NCBI GenBank assembly: GCA_965644315.1
Contig: CBFFRQ010000054.1
Span: 1 to 64,000 of the forward strand
Direction: 5' to 3'
Origin: Caecitellus pseudoparvulus
Lineage: Eukaryota; Bigyra: Bicosoecida
DNA: 64,000 nt
The position numbers were made by a program, and so were the translations under genes. A model generated the notes under the pieces. It saw only the letters and a list, made by a program, of their open reading frames with translations, had not been told where the DNA came from and did not search any database. Below, one piece after another: positions 35,122 through 44,337 of the stretch (position 1 is the stretch's first letter; each line of letters opens with the position of its first letter).

Positions 35122-36169
35122 TCAGCCGTCGGCTGGAGCTGGCGAGACTTCCCCACAATCCAGCGCCGCCAGCTCGCCCCCTTGGTCCCAGCAAGACAGG
35201 TCCCCTGCCCCGATGAAGCCGGAGAGCGACGCCTGTTCGCCTGCTGGACAGCCATGGAATGCGTGCTGGGCTGCTGCCAGCGTGGCGACGAGGTCCTCCC
35301 CGCCCTTGAATCCGCTGCAGACGACGAATGCTTCCACGGACGAGTCCCGCGAAGAGGCAGGCTTGGCGAGGCGCACGACGTCGAAGGCTGGCCGCAGGTG
35401 CCCCGTGAGCAGGGACACATCGGCGCCTCGGAAGACCTTGGCGACAAACGTGCCGCCTGGTTGCAGCACATTTGCAGTGATGGACAGCGCCGCCAACAGG
35501 AGCTGCGCCTGCACGTACTCGTCCAGGGCGTGGAGGCCTGTGACATCTGGCGCGCCATCGCACACGACGAGGTGGGCCAGCTGGCCGCCCAGGTGCCCCA
35601 GGACGTGCGCTTGGGTCGTCTCGGCTGTGATGTCGCCCTGCACCTGCACCACTCCGTCAATGGGCGCCATCTCTTGCAAATCCACTGCCACGATGGTGAC
35701 GCCGGCTGGGGCAGGGGCCGCGGCGTCAGAAGCAACTGCAGTAGCTGCAGATGAGCCTGGGGTGGTTGCAGCCAGCTGTTCACTCTCATCGGCGCCGGAA
35801 GACGCTGTGGCCGCAGTGGATGGGGATGCTCGGTGCAGGAGCTGGCGAGAAAGGAGTTGGCTCCAGCTGCCAGGAGCGGCACAAAGGTCCACTGCCCGCG
35901 TCACGCCATCGAAGATGCCGAATTCTTCGTGTAGTTGCAGGAGTTTGAAGGCACTCCGTGCCCGGAAGCCGACTTCCTTCGCCTTGCGGTAGTAAATGTC
36001 CTGCATGCGGAAAATGAAGCAGCGAGGTTGCCAGCCAAACAAACGCCGCCGCAAGGGGGGGAGGCACGCACGCGTTTTTCCTTCGCAAACCTGTGATGGA
36101 ACATGATTAGATACAATGCTGGCGCAGTGCATCCTGCAGCACGTCATCCAGGCGCTCTCACCGTCCCAT
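35122..36169 (-). CDS. FTSJ1: TRM7/FTSJ1-type tRNA 2'-O-ribose methyltransferase
   Basis: Three coding exons: 36169-36162 (8 nt), 36090-36072 (19 nt) and 36000-35122. Both introns are 71 bp. The spliced start reads [18 protein letters not shown], colinear with human MGRTSKDKRDVYYRLAKE. Downstream are [11 protein letters not shown] (Lys28 of the K-D-K-E tetrad), SAM motif [40 protein letters not shown] (catalytic Asp), [11 protein letters not shown] (Lys) and [13 protein letters not shown] (Glu). The enzyme methylates riboses 32 and 34 in the anticodon loop of tRNA-Phe, -Leu and -Trp with partner proteins. A ~40-residue Ala/Ser/Thr-rich insertion splits motif I from the acidic strand (residues about 55-95). 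The total of 301 residues is close to family size. Confidence 0.9.
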
Positions 36170-36336
36170 GGCAGAAGGCACACTTCGCTTCGGGGAGATG
36201 CTCTGGCGCAGCGGGTCCGAGCAGACTGGGGCGGGGAAAGTTCAACGCTGGAGGCTGCCATACAGGCCACCGTAAGCTGTGGGTGCATTTAGCAGAACAG
36301 TTGTGGGCGGTCTGGTCACCTGACTGCCGTGCGGTT

Positions 36337-38689
36337 TCAAGCCTCGCAGCACCAGCGCTGCACATCCAGCACGGCCTGGTCGGCCAGCGGCAGGAAGTCG
36401 AACGAAAAGAAGCCGTGGGGCAGGGAGCGGTACACTTTCATGCTGCCGGGCACGCCCAGGCGCCGGAGGCGTGTGATGAAGTCGATGCTGTCGTCCAGCA
36501 GTGGGTCCAGCCCGCCGTTCACGACGAAGGTGGGTGGAAAAGCGGACAGGACTGCGTCGCTTGCGAGGCAGGGGGAGAGGTATGGGTTGGCATGGGGGCG
36601 CCCCAGCATGTGCTGTGGGACGTATGCATCCGACACCGTCGTCATGAGGCCGCGGGGGATGAGGGGGTCGTTCAAGTGCAGGGCTCGACTGGGGCCCGGC
36701 GCGTGGTTCACGTTCAGGGAGGGGTACGCTAGCAGGAGCGCATCTGGCAGGGGCAGGCCCTCTGCCACGCAGCGTGTGGTGATGGCAGCCACGTAGTTGC
36801 CCCCTGCCGAGTCCCCGAACAGCACCACCTTACCGAAGCGCGCCCGGCACCAGGCGTACGCGGTCATGCACTGGTTCAGCGCTGTCGGGAAGCGCGCCTC
36901 GGGGGCGAGTGTGTAGTGCATGTACGCGACAGAGAAGTGCCCACCTGCAGCCCACTTGGCACAGCGCAGTCGGTCCACAGCGAAGGAGCCTGCGACAAAG
37001 CCGCCGCCGTGGACGTACAGCAAGACCGTGCTGCTCGCCGTGGAGGGGGGGAGGGGCGTGTGGGGGGGGGGCTGAGGAGGCGGCACGGCCTGGGGCGGCA
37101 CTGTTGCCTGGTGAAGCGTGTACTGTTCCACCTCCCCTCCGTGCAGCAAGGCTGTGGTTTCTGTAAGGGCGGGGAGGCGTGCGTGGGACCCTGCCCGCCC
37201 AGCGGTCCTGGTGCAGTGCACTTCGTGTGGCTTCACAGCCGCAGCGGGGATGTCTGCTCCCTCGGCGGTGAGAAGAGGTGGCACGAGGTGCTGTGGCGGG
37301 GGCGCCACCCACCACTCCTCCGGCACGGGCACACTGCAGAAGACGTGCAGGGAGCCGCCTGGATGCGGCAAGTGCACCTCCCCCTCCGCGGGTGGCTCAT
37401 CCGCCACGACCGCGGTGAGGCTGCGCAGGAGAGGCGCATCCACCGCGTTCCAGACTTCCTTCACGAAGTCCACGTGGCAGTGCTGCAGGGTGGTGGTGGC
37501 GACCTCCGCAGCCTCGCTGGGGCGCACGGCATACCACCCTGCCGCCACCAGTGTGGCGGGAATGGCCAGGGCACTCCACGCAGTGCCACGCAGGCGGAAG
37601 CCCTCAGAGACGCTGGCGTACACGATGTCCAGTGCGCGTTTGAGGAGGAAGAGGCGCCAGTTCTTGGTGCACCAGATGGCGGCGTCGCTGGGCAGGGAGG
37701 TGTTGATGAGCATGCGGCGAACGGGGACGGCGTTTGCGGTGGTGGGGTCCAAGTGTGCGCCCTCACGCAGGTCGGCGATGTTCAAGGCGTAGGATTTGCT
37801 GCTGCTCAGCGTGGCATTGGTGGTGGAGAACTGGTCCAGCGTGATGACCCACAGGCGGGTCAGGAGGGAGAGTTGCCGGGTGGCCAGGGACACCCGTTCC
37901 GCCGCATCGCTGTGGCTGGACAAGCGTGTGTACAGGAGGATGGAGAGCAGGCCGATGGAGGCCGTGGAGCGGAAATGCCAGGGCATGCCGGGCACCTGCA
38001 CCCTTGCCCTGTGGATGGCGACGATGAGGGCCAGGGTGGCCAGTGGGTACAGCCACCGGGAGGCCAGGGTCCAGGTGGAGCTGGATGTGCCTCCCAGCCC
38101 CTGCACTGCCGTGCGAACGTCTTCCAGAGTGGATGAGAAGTGGTACAGGAGGGAGTTCATGCCTCCCGGTGGGATGAGCTTGGTCTGCAGCGTGCTGGGC
38201 AGTCCTTGCAGCCTGCGCAGCGGAGCAGTGCAGCGGCGTGCGGCATTTGGCGGCTGCGGCAGTGCACTTGGCACCCCACACTCACGCCGCAACGGCTTGC
38301 AGGACGCTGGAGCCAGCCGGAGGCGGGCGCACACCCGCATGCTGCAGGCGCTCGACGATGAAGTTGAACAGCATGCGGTCCCACGTGGCCAGGGACAGCG
38401 CCAGCTCGCGCACTGCCGCAATCTCGGGCGCTGAGAGGCCGCCTGGCACCCTCGCTGGCGCAGCTGGGTCTGGCTGCGTCAGGTCAGCCAGCTGGCTGCT
38501 GACGCGCTCCATGAGCAGGGCCACACGAGCCACTCGGTCCGTCGCGTGGCTGATGCCCAGCAGCTCGGCAGGCTCACCGCCGCCTTCACCTCTCGCGCTG
38601 GCCAGGCTGGCGGTGGAGGCGACACGCCGCGCCCACGGCGAGGCACTGCTGCCGAGGCGAGGCGCCTTCTCAACAGCCTGGCCCGCCAT
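36337..38689 (-). CDS. LIPE: Hormone-sensitive-lipase-like alpha/beta hydrolase
   Basis: Two exons (38689-38286 and 38212-36337), 73-bp intron with donor GTGAGTGT, about 759 residues. The C-terminal half has the HSL catalytic fold: oxyanion motif HGGGF near residue 534, YTLAPEARFPTALNQ, nucleophile GDSAGGN near 600, SPSR-like GPSRAL followed by DPLIPRGLM, acid GGLDPLLDDS near 700 and LPHGFFSF with the catalytic His near 732. DPLLP and the Ser/Arg loop are typical of the HSL subgroup. The N-terminal half (SSTLEDVRTAVQGLGG, hydrophobic helices, STNATLSSS) fits the HSL_N domain. A Pro-rich linker, encoded by G-runs at 37045-37080, separates the two. Expected to hydrolyse diacylglycerol or sterol esters in lipid stores. 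An upstream in-frame ATG at 38827 could lengthen the protein. Confidence 0.82.
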
Positions 38690-38982
38690 GGCGCAGACTG
38701 TGGGAACAGGGCATGCCTGGATCGGCGGCCTCCTTGGCCAGCGGACACCTGCATTGGCGCAGAGTGGGTGTATTGAATTGAGAGCAGATCCTGGCTGCTG
38801 TCGAAGGCAAGGCTGTCTCCACTGCACATACGCCCTGCATCAGTCATGTACGCAGCTCAAAAATAGCTCTTCTACAACATGATCACTGCAACATAATCGG
38901 CAACTTCATCTCTTGTCTGTGCGACTCCTCAAGTCCAACGATTTACGTGGTCCCACTGCGGAATTTGACCACACCGGTCACA

Positions 38983-39402
38983 ATGGCTGACAGCGTCCAC
39001 GAGAGGCTTTACGGCACCATCACTGGGCTGACCAAGGCAGAGAAACGTGCACTTGCGTCCACGACAGGGGCGGCGCCCGAGCCAGTCTCCGTTCGGGAGC
39101 TGCAGGTTCGTGCATGCTGGGGCAGAGAAACGCCCCCGCGCCCCTGCACATGATCTGCTGCTTGCTGCACCTCAGAAGCAAAACCGTGCAGCAAAAGTCG
39201 CCCGCATTCCTGGACATGGACTGACGATTGTGCAGTACCCACCGGTGCGCTGCCCTTTGCGAATTTCCACAGCGACTTTCGAGCTCTCGTACACACGCCA
39301 CGCCTGCTCCGCTCGCAGGGAAAGAAGGAGCAGAAGCAAAACACAGAAGTCACCAGCAGGGGCTACACTCGCAACACGCTGGGGGGCTTTTACTCCAGTT
39401 AG
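38983..39402 (+). CDS. Small unrecognised protein of 91 residues with two introns
   Basis: Three exons, 38983-39105, 39176-39244 and 39319-39402, with introns of 70 bp (GTTCGTGC) and 74 bp (GTGCGCTG). Exon 1 reads MADSVHERLYGTITGLTKAE and goes on to PVSVRELQ. Exon 2 reads KQNRAAKVARIPGHGLTIVQ. Exon 3 ends SRGYTRNTLGGFYSS and stop. Both introns are phase 0. The third exon is open only in the frame chosen by the GTGCG donor, which supports the model. The basic, compact sequence with a Tyr/Gly/Phe-rich end recalls small ciliary microtubule inner proteins, but that is a weak impression and I cannot name a family. It lies divergent from the lipase gene, with about 290 bp between starts. Confidence 0.62.
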
Positions 39403-39985
39403 CTCGGGGCAGTCTCGCCTGCTTGCAAGGCATGTCAGTGCCCTGGAGGAGATGGCGTGGCAGCGCGTGCCACATGTGCAGGTCTGTCACGTGCAACGCT
39501 GTGCAGGGATCGACCATGCATTCAGACCGGCGGAAGATGCAAAACGTTGCGTAGTTTGGCAGTGCAATTGTGCTGACATGGCCCTGCTCAGCTGAGGCAG
39601 GGCGAGGCCTGCCGGCAGCGACTGTGCAATGCATTCAATTTCCGCAGCGCACCAGCCCATGTTGCGGGGGCGTTTCCTCGGGCAGCTGCGGGACAGAAAT
39701 CATGCCAACCGGGTGTGGAAAAGGATATTTGGTTGCCGTGCTGACAGGTCAGGATCTTGTTGCTATTCTTGACCAAATGAGCGAGCTTTGGCAGAAAAGC
39801 GCGCAGCTCCCTCCAGCCTTACGAGACTCAGTCAAGACTCTATGAGTACAAGTTGAATTACTACGCCAAAATCGAAGAGCACACAAGATGGTGCTAGGGC
39901 ACGCGTCCATGACCGGCGGCAATGTCAAACAAGGCGGCGCAATACGCCACATCACACATGTCATGCATTCACACCGCTTGCTGCG
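39403..39985. other. Intergenic region between two convergent genes, 583 bp
   Basis: AT-richer sequence downstream of two stops that face each other (39402 on +, 39986 on -). Short open frames exist on both strands without recognisable content. No RNA gene or repeat seen; probably 3' UTRs and spacer. Confidence 0.5.
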
Positions 39986-40945
39986 TTACACTCCTGACGC
40001 GCCAACGCCACTGGTGTGCACACGCACTCCAGGCGGTGCAGGGGGCACGGGGCCCATTTCCAGGCCCTGAGCGCTGCGGTCTGTAGCGCTACTGGGAGGA
40101 GGGGGCACGGCCTCAGCTCCGGCAGACGTATGCCGGTTGCCACCTCCAAAGTGCTTCAGGCGGGCCGCTTGGTACACCACCCCTGCGTAGTGCAGGGTGA
40201 CCAGGGCGCCGAGGAGGGCTTTCAGGCCAGCAAAGAACACGCCGACGTTCATGTACGATGGAGCCAGAATGCCAGCAGTGAACTGCACCACCGCCTGCAC
40301 CACCGCCATGCCCATCCACGCCTCAGCGGCGTAACGCAGCGTGAGCGGGGGGGCTCCACAGAACAAGGAGGAAGCAGCCGTCCCGGCAATGACTAGCCAC
40401 ACCACACCCTGCACGATTTGCACGACGCCCATAGCCGCCATGTAGTCTCCCTGCGCGTGCAGCCGCTTGACCACGGCGGGGTCGCTGAGGTTGAAGCCGA
40501 AATCGGCCAGAGCGTCCACGATGTCGTCGCCAGAGGCGGTGGGCGGTGGTGCGAAGGGGTTGTCGGGCTTGGCGGGCTCGCGGGGGGATGTGGCCACCCA
40601 CTGCCACGCTGCTGCCGCCAAGCTGCGCCCCCCACCTGCTGGCTTCTGCTGCTGGTGTTGCTGCCGCATGTACTTCTGAATGCTCTCCTGGTCCTCCTCT
40701 ATGCTGTGCACGTAATCCGCCCCGCTGGAAGGCGCGGTTGCGCCCATGCTGATTGAGGCGGCGCCACTGAGCAGCGTGAGGATGGCCAGAACCGCTGCAC
40801 CAGTCGGGATGGCGCAGAGACACCAGCAGCACTTGGCGGGGTGCACGTAGCGGTAGACGGGGTCTGGCAAGTGGCTGAACCACGCAGGCTCAAAGTCGTC
40901 CAAAGCAGCGTCTGCTGCTTGACCTGGTGCCGCGTACCGTGCCAT
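39986..40945 (-). CDS. Four-span membrane protein of unknown function
   Basis: An uninterrupted frame of 319 residues from the ATG at 40945 (MARYAAPGQAADAALDDFEP); the frame is open further upstream to an ATG at 41065. Four hydrophobic spans are visible: CAIPTGAAVLAILTLLSGAA (about 55-75), GVVQIVQGVVWLVIAGTAAS (about 185-205), WMGMAVVQAVVQFTAGILA (about 225-245) and FFAGLKALLGALVTLHYAGV (about 255-275). A Cys cluster (KCCWCLC) precedes the first span and could be palmitoylated. A charged, Gln/Pro-rich loop of about 100 residues follows span 1, and the tail is Pro/Ser-rich. The family is not recognised; topology resembles MARVEL or tetraspan vesicle proteins only in general layout. Confidence 0.68.
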   Translation of the reverse strand: MARYAAPGQAADAALDDFEPAWFSHLPDPVYRYVHPAKCCWCLCAIPTGAAVLAILTLLSGAASISMGATAPSSGADYVHSIEEDQESIQKYMRQQHQQQKPAGGGRSLAAAAWQWVATSPREPAKPDNPFAPPPTASGDDIVDALADFGFNLSDPAVVKRLHAQGDYMAAMGVVQIVQGVVWLVIAGTAASSLFCGAPPLTLRYAAEAWMGMAVVQAVVQFTAGILAPSYMNVGVFFAGLKALLGALVTLHYAGVVYQAARLKHFGGGNRHTSAGAEAVPPPPSSATDRSAQGLEMGPVPPAPPGVRVHTSGVGASGV

Positions 40946-41433
40946 GTTGGCGCGTAAGGTTGAGCCGAAAACGTGTGCTGCGCCGGCGCGGAACTTGCGG
41001 TGAAACACGCTGCTCTCTGCAACGCGGCATTGCAGGGCAGTCTGTGCCGCAACGGGGTGCTGCACGTACTAGGACAGGGGAGGAAGCCTGCAGCCCCAAG
41101 CCTTGACGCTGCAGGTCGCAAGGAGGCAGTGCTGGAGCGACAAGCTTCCACGTGTGTCGGTCGGTCCTCCTGGTGGACTCGATGCTGTAAGATCAGGTGA
41201 GTCCGACCAGCGCTGCGGAGGGTCGGCACACAAAGTTGCAATGAGAAGGGTTTTGGGTGGATGAGTAAAAATTCTGCATCCCTTATAAAGGCTCAACTAG
41301 GCCCGCTGCGCACCGCCGCCACTGCGCTTGTGAGCTTCATTTGCGACTGCTGCTGGAGGCTTCAGCGTTTCACTGAGCCGGGGGAGCCTGCGGCGTGCAC
41401 CTCTTCCCCGCCGCTGAGCGCGGCTGCCGTGCC
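40946..41433. promoter_or_regulatory. Divergent promoter region, 488 bp
   Basis: Between the starts of the four-span protein (-) and the WW-PH gene (+). A GCGTTTCAC sequence lies at 41365-41373, 61 bp before the + ATG, and the inverse-type GTGAAACACGC lies about 40 bp upstream of the - ATG. The track near 41270-41290 (TAAAAATT) is AT-rich. No canonical promoter box assigned. Confidence 0.4.
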
Positions 41434-42913
41434 ATGGCGGCAAGCCAGCAGTTTTACGCTGTGGAAGACGCGGGCAGTGGCGACGTGTACTACTTCAATG
41501 CCGAAACCAAGGTGAGCGGGGGTGCCTGCACGCCTGGCGTTTCACCTGGACGCCACAGTTACACTGCGCTTGCTGCGCGCAGGAGACGGTGTGGGAGCTG
41601 CCACCGGGTGCAGTGCTGCTGGCGAAAGTCGTGCCAGAAGGCTCGGATGCCAGTCTGGAGGGCCAGACGGTGACTGAGGGTGCGTGCAGCGCGGCGTGTG
41701 CTTGGCTGTGTGTGTGGTGCAGGGACGGACAGCCAGCTTCCCCTGCGCAGGGTGGATTTTCAAGAGTGACCCACGGGGGCGCACCTTCAAGCGGCGGTGG
41801 ATCGTGGTGGACGCCAGCACGCAAAGCGCCCTGTACTACGCCAACAACCCCCGCATCACCATGGCGCGGTACCACGTAACCGAGCAGCCCAAAGGCACGT
41901 TTGATCTGAAGGGGGCCAGTGTGGCGGAGGTGGCCGAGGCGCCCACCGCCGCCCCTGCCCCCTTCTGTTTCCAGCTGTTCATGGGCAAGAAGGAACCCAT
42001 CTTCGCCTGCAAGAAGGCAGAGTCCCGGGCGAAGTGGATGGAGGTCCTGCGAGCCGCCGCCAGCGGGGAGGGCGCTGGGCGGGGGGGGGACCTGTCTGTC
42101 GCAGCCGCTGTGAAGGTGGAGCAGGTGCCGCCTGCGCCGTGGGAGGGCTGGATGTTCAAGGCCGACCCCGAGGGGCGCAAGTGGACCAAGCGGTACGGGT
42201 ACCTGGATGCGGCCGCCTACACCTTCGCATACTTCACGGACAACACGCGGGTGACGGCCAAGGGCTGCATTGACCTGCGGGGGGCGGCGCTGGAGCTGGG
42301 CCCAGGTGCGGAGGTGGCCCGCATGATGGGCCCAGCCGCCTCCCGCGAAACGCCCGCCCTGAACATCACCACGGGCGGCACCAAGCGCCGCACCTACGCC
42401 ATCCGCGTCGCCGACATCCCCACCTTGCAGGACCTCTTCAACAAGGCCTGTGCCGTGGCGCGAGCTGCGGCGGCGTCAGCTCAGCCTGGGACTGCCGCTG
42501 CGGCAGGTGGCGTGGCTGCGGGGAACCCACTGCGCAGCGCCGCTGTGACCGCGTCCACTGTGAAGGGGGCCCGTGGGTGGCTGCACAAGGCCAACCCCGC
42601 CGGCAAGTACTGGAAACGGCGGTGGGCAGACCTAGTGGTGGCGCCACCTGACTCCACGCATGGCGTGTGTCTGAAGTACCACACTGACGCGCCGTCGGCA
42701 GGCGGTGTGTTGAAAGGCGCCATCCCGCTGTCAGGCGCCACAGTGGAGTTGGTGGACCGCAGCACCTGCCCACAAGTCAAGAACGCGCCGACAGTGTTCG
42801 CGCTCGTCGTGCGCACAGCTGAGCGGAACTGGTGGCTGGCTGCGGAGAACGGCCCAGACCGTAACAGCTGGTACGTTGCTCTGGCCGCTGCCTGTGCGGC
42901 GGCTGGCAAGTGA
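41434..42913 (+). CDS. WW domain plus three PH-like domains, signalling adaptor
   Basis: Exons 41434-41511, 41583-41679 and 41751-42913; both introns are 71 bp (GTGAGCGG, GTGCGTGC). The product is 445 residues. A short WW domain spans the first intron: DVYYFNAETK then ETVWELP, with the second Trp-Pro pair in place and the first Trp replaced. Three PH-type domains follow, each opening with a GW..K..P.GR..KRR motif: EGWIFKSDPRGRTFKRRW (about 58), WEGWMFKADPEGRKWTKRYG (about 180) and RGWLHKANPAGKYWKRRWAD (about 320). Each ends in a Trp-containing helix (AKWMEVLRAA, LQDLFNKACA, NSWYVALAAA). PH domains bind phosphoinositides or proteins, suggesting a membrane-linked scaffold. I do not know a named orthologue with this order. 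Its stop faces the next gene's stop across 62 bp. Confidence 0.82.
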
Positions 42914-42975
42914 CGCGCGCTCGCTCTCAGTCCCTCTGTCCGCTGTCCTGGCTCACAATGCACTGCGTTTGTCCG

Positions 42976-44040
42976 TCACCCCGGGCCAGGCATCCACGCT
43001 GGCTCGAAGGCTGGCGCGTGCACGTTGAACACCCGTCTGGGCCCATCAGCGGGGGGGGCTTCACCTGCCGCCGGCTCAGGCAGTGGCGTGCTGGCCGCTG
43101 CCCATGCGCTGCGCAGGTCTGCCAGGCGCTCATGTAACGCATCAGCGGACAACAGCGCCACGGCAGTGACTCGGGCATGGATGTCCAGGGCCTTGCCCAG
43201 AGCGCGTTTGGACAGTGGCTGCAGGAACAGAACCCCCCGCTGTTCGCAGTGCTCCCGCAGACGTGCCACGCCATCCGCGACACTCGGAACACCGAACACG
43301 ACGCGGGGGGCCAGCACCAGCAACGCAGCACCCGACGTCACAGCGCGTGTCGCCTGGCGAATGCCCAGGGCCAGCCACTGGTGCTGGCCTTTGGGCGTCA
43401 ACGCCGCCCCCCGCCCCCTCCGCCTAGCAGCCTTGCGAGCAGTCTTGGGCAGGGGGGTGGCGATGGCCGTGCCTGCTGCTGCCGCCGCCGCCAGCTGAGC
43501 TGCGTGCTGTACGCGCATGTGCAGGAAGCGGGCCTGGGCGAGGATGTCCTGCACTGCCTCCTGCAGCGCTGCCACGGCAGCAGGTGGCCCGGGCAGAGGT
43601 GGCAGTGGTGTATCCGGCAGGCGCTGGGCGCTAGGGCCGGTGCGGAGGGGGTGACTGAGTGCCGAGCGCGGGACAGCGCTGCCGGGGGGCAGCACGTCCT
43701 GCAGGATGTCCCGCTTCATCGTCGTGAGCGTCTTCTTGCGGGAGCCTTGTGGGGCCGTCTTGGTTTGCCGCAGGCGCAGACCAGGCGGAGGCGGCGCCGG
43801 CACAGCTGCCGCAGACGGTGCAGCTGACCCCAGCACAGCCTTCACATCCGACTTTAGCTGCTTCAGGCGCTGCAGAGGCGAGGCAGGGCCTGCGCTCGGC
43901 GCCGGCGCCTGCTTGGCGGGTGGCCTGCTGCGTGGAGCTGCGGTAATTGGCCCAGGCACGCTGCGGCGTGGACTGAAAGCGGCACCACGTTGTGACGCCC
44001 TGCCCCCCCCGCCTGCCGCCGCAGCGTACGACTGTGCCAT
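42976..44040 (-). CDS. L7Ae/L30e-domain RNA-binding protein, SECIS-binding protein 2-like
   Basis: A single frame of 354 residues from ATG 44040. The first ~200 residues are Pro/Ala/Arg-rich and mostly disordered, with short helices (LQRLKQLKSDVKAVLG; LQEAVQDILAQARFLH). The C-terminal ~110 residues form an L7Ae-type domain: QHQWLALGIRQATRAVTSGA, ALLVLAPRVVFG, LREHCEQRGVLFLQPLSKRA, LGKALDIHARVTAVALLSAD. The pattern (GLRE...; LV.AP; C....IP..F.L.RK.LG.AL; V..V.I...D) matches the kink-turn domain of SECISBP2/SBP2, which recruits selenocysteine insertion factors to the 3' UTR hairpin of selenoprotein mRNAs. Other L7Ae proteins, such as an RNase P or NHP2-type subunit, are less likely because of the long N terminus and the KRALGKAL stretch. 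Subfamily confidence is moderate. Confidence 0.68.
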   Translation of the reverse strand: MAQSYAAAAGGGGRASQRGAAFSPRRSVPGPITAAPRSRPPAKQAPAPSAGPASPLQRLKQLKSDVKAVLGSAAPSAAAVPAPPPPGLRLRQTKTAPQGSRKKTLTTMKRDILQDVLPPGSAVPRSALSHPLRTGPSAQRLPDTPLPPLPGPPAAVAALQEAVQDILAQARFLHMRVQHAAQLAAAAAAGTAIATPLPKTARKAARRRGRGAALTPKGQHQWLALGIRQATRAVTSGAALLVLAPRVVFGVPSVADGVARLREHCEQRGVLFLQPLSKRALGKALDIHARVTAVALLSADALHERLADLRSAWAAASTPLPEPAAGEAPPADGPRRVFNVHAPAFEPAWMPGPG

Positions 44041-44337
44041 GGTGTCTCCGCAGAGTCCTGCTCTCCCCCACCAGGCGCAACCCGCTTCATCACAGCTTGC
44101 GATGTTGTGAACGGGTGTGCATGCAGAGCGAGAGGGGGCCCTTACACCCCCCCCCCCTTCACACTGCGACGGTGCCTGCGACGCGGCATGACCGCAGCGC
44201 GGCGCCCCGCAGCGCACTTTCGACACCGACCCCGAACAGCCACCGTGACAAGGCGTGCCTGCATTCGGCTTGCCTGACTCTGCCGCCGTGCAGAGCGCTG
44301 TGTTGTGCTGGTGCAGTTCCCCGACCGCAATTCCGCA

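Noticed and set aside
41670-41722. Alternative 53-bp intron in the WW-PH gene
   Set aside because: In frame, but shorter than any other intron here. The 71-bp choice 41680-41750 uses the GTGCGTG donor and gives EGWIFKSDPRG, matching the start of the other two PH domains.
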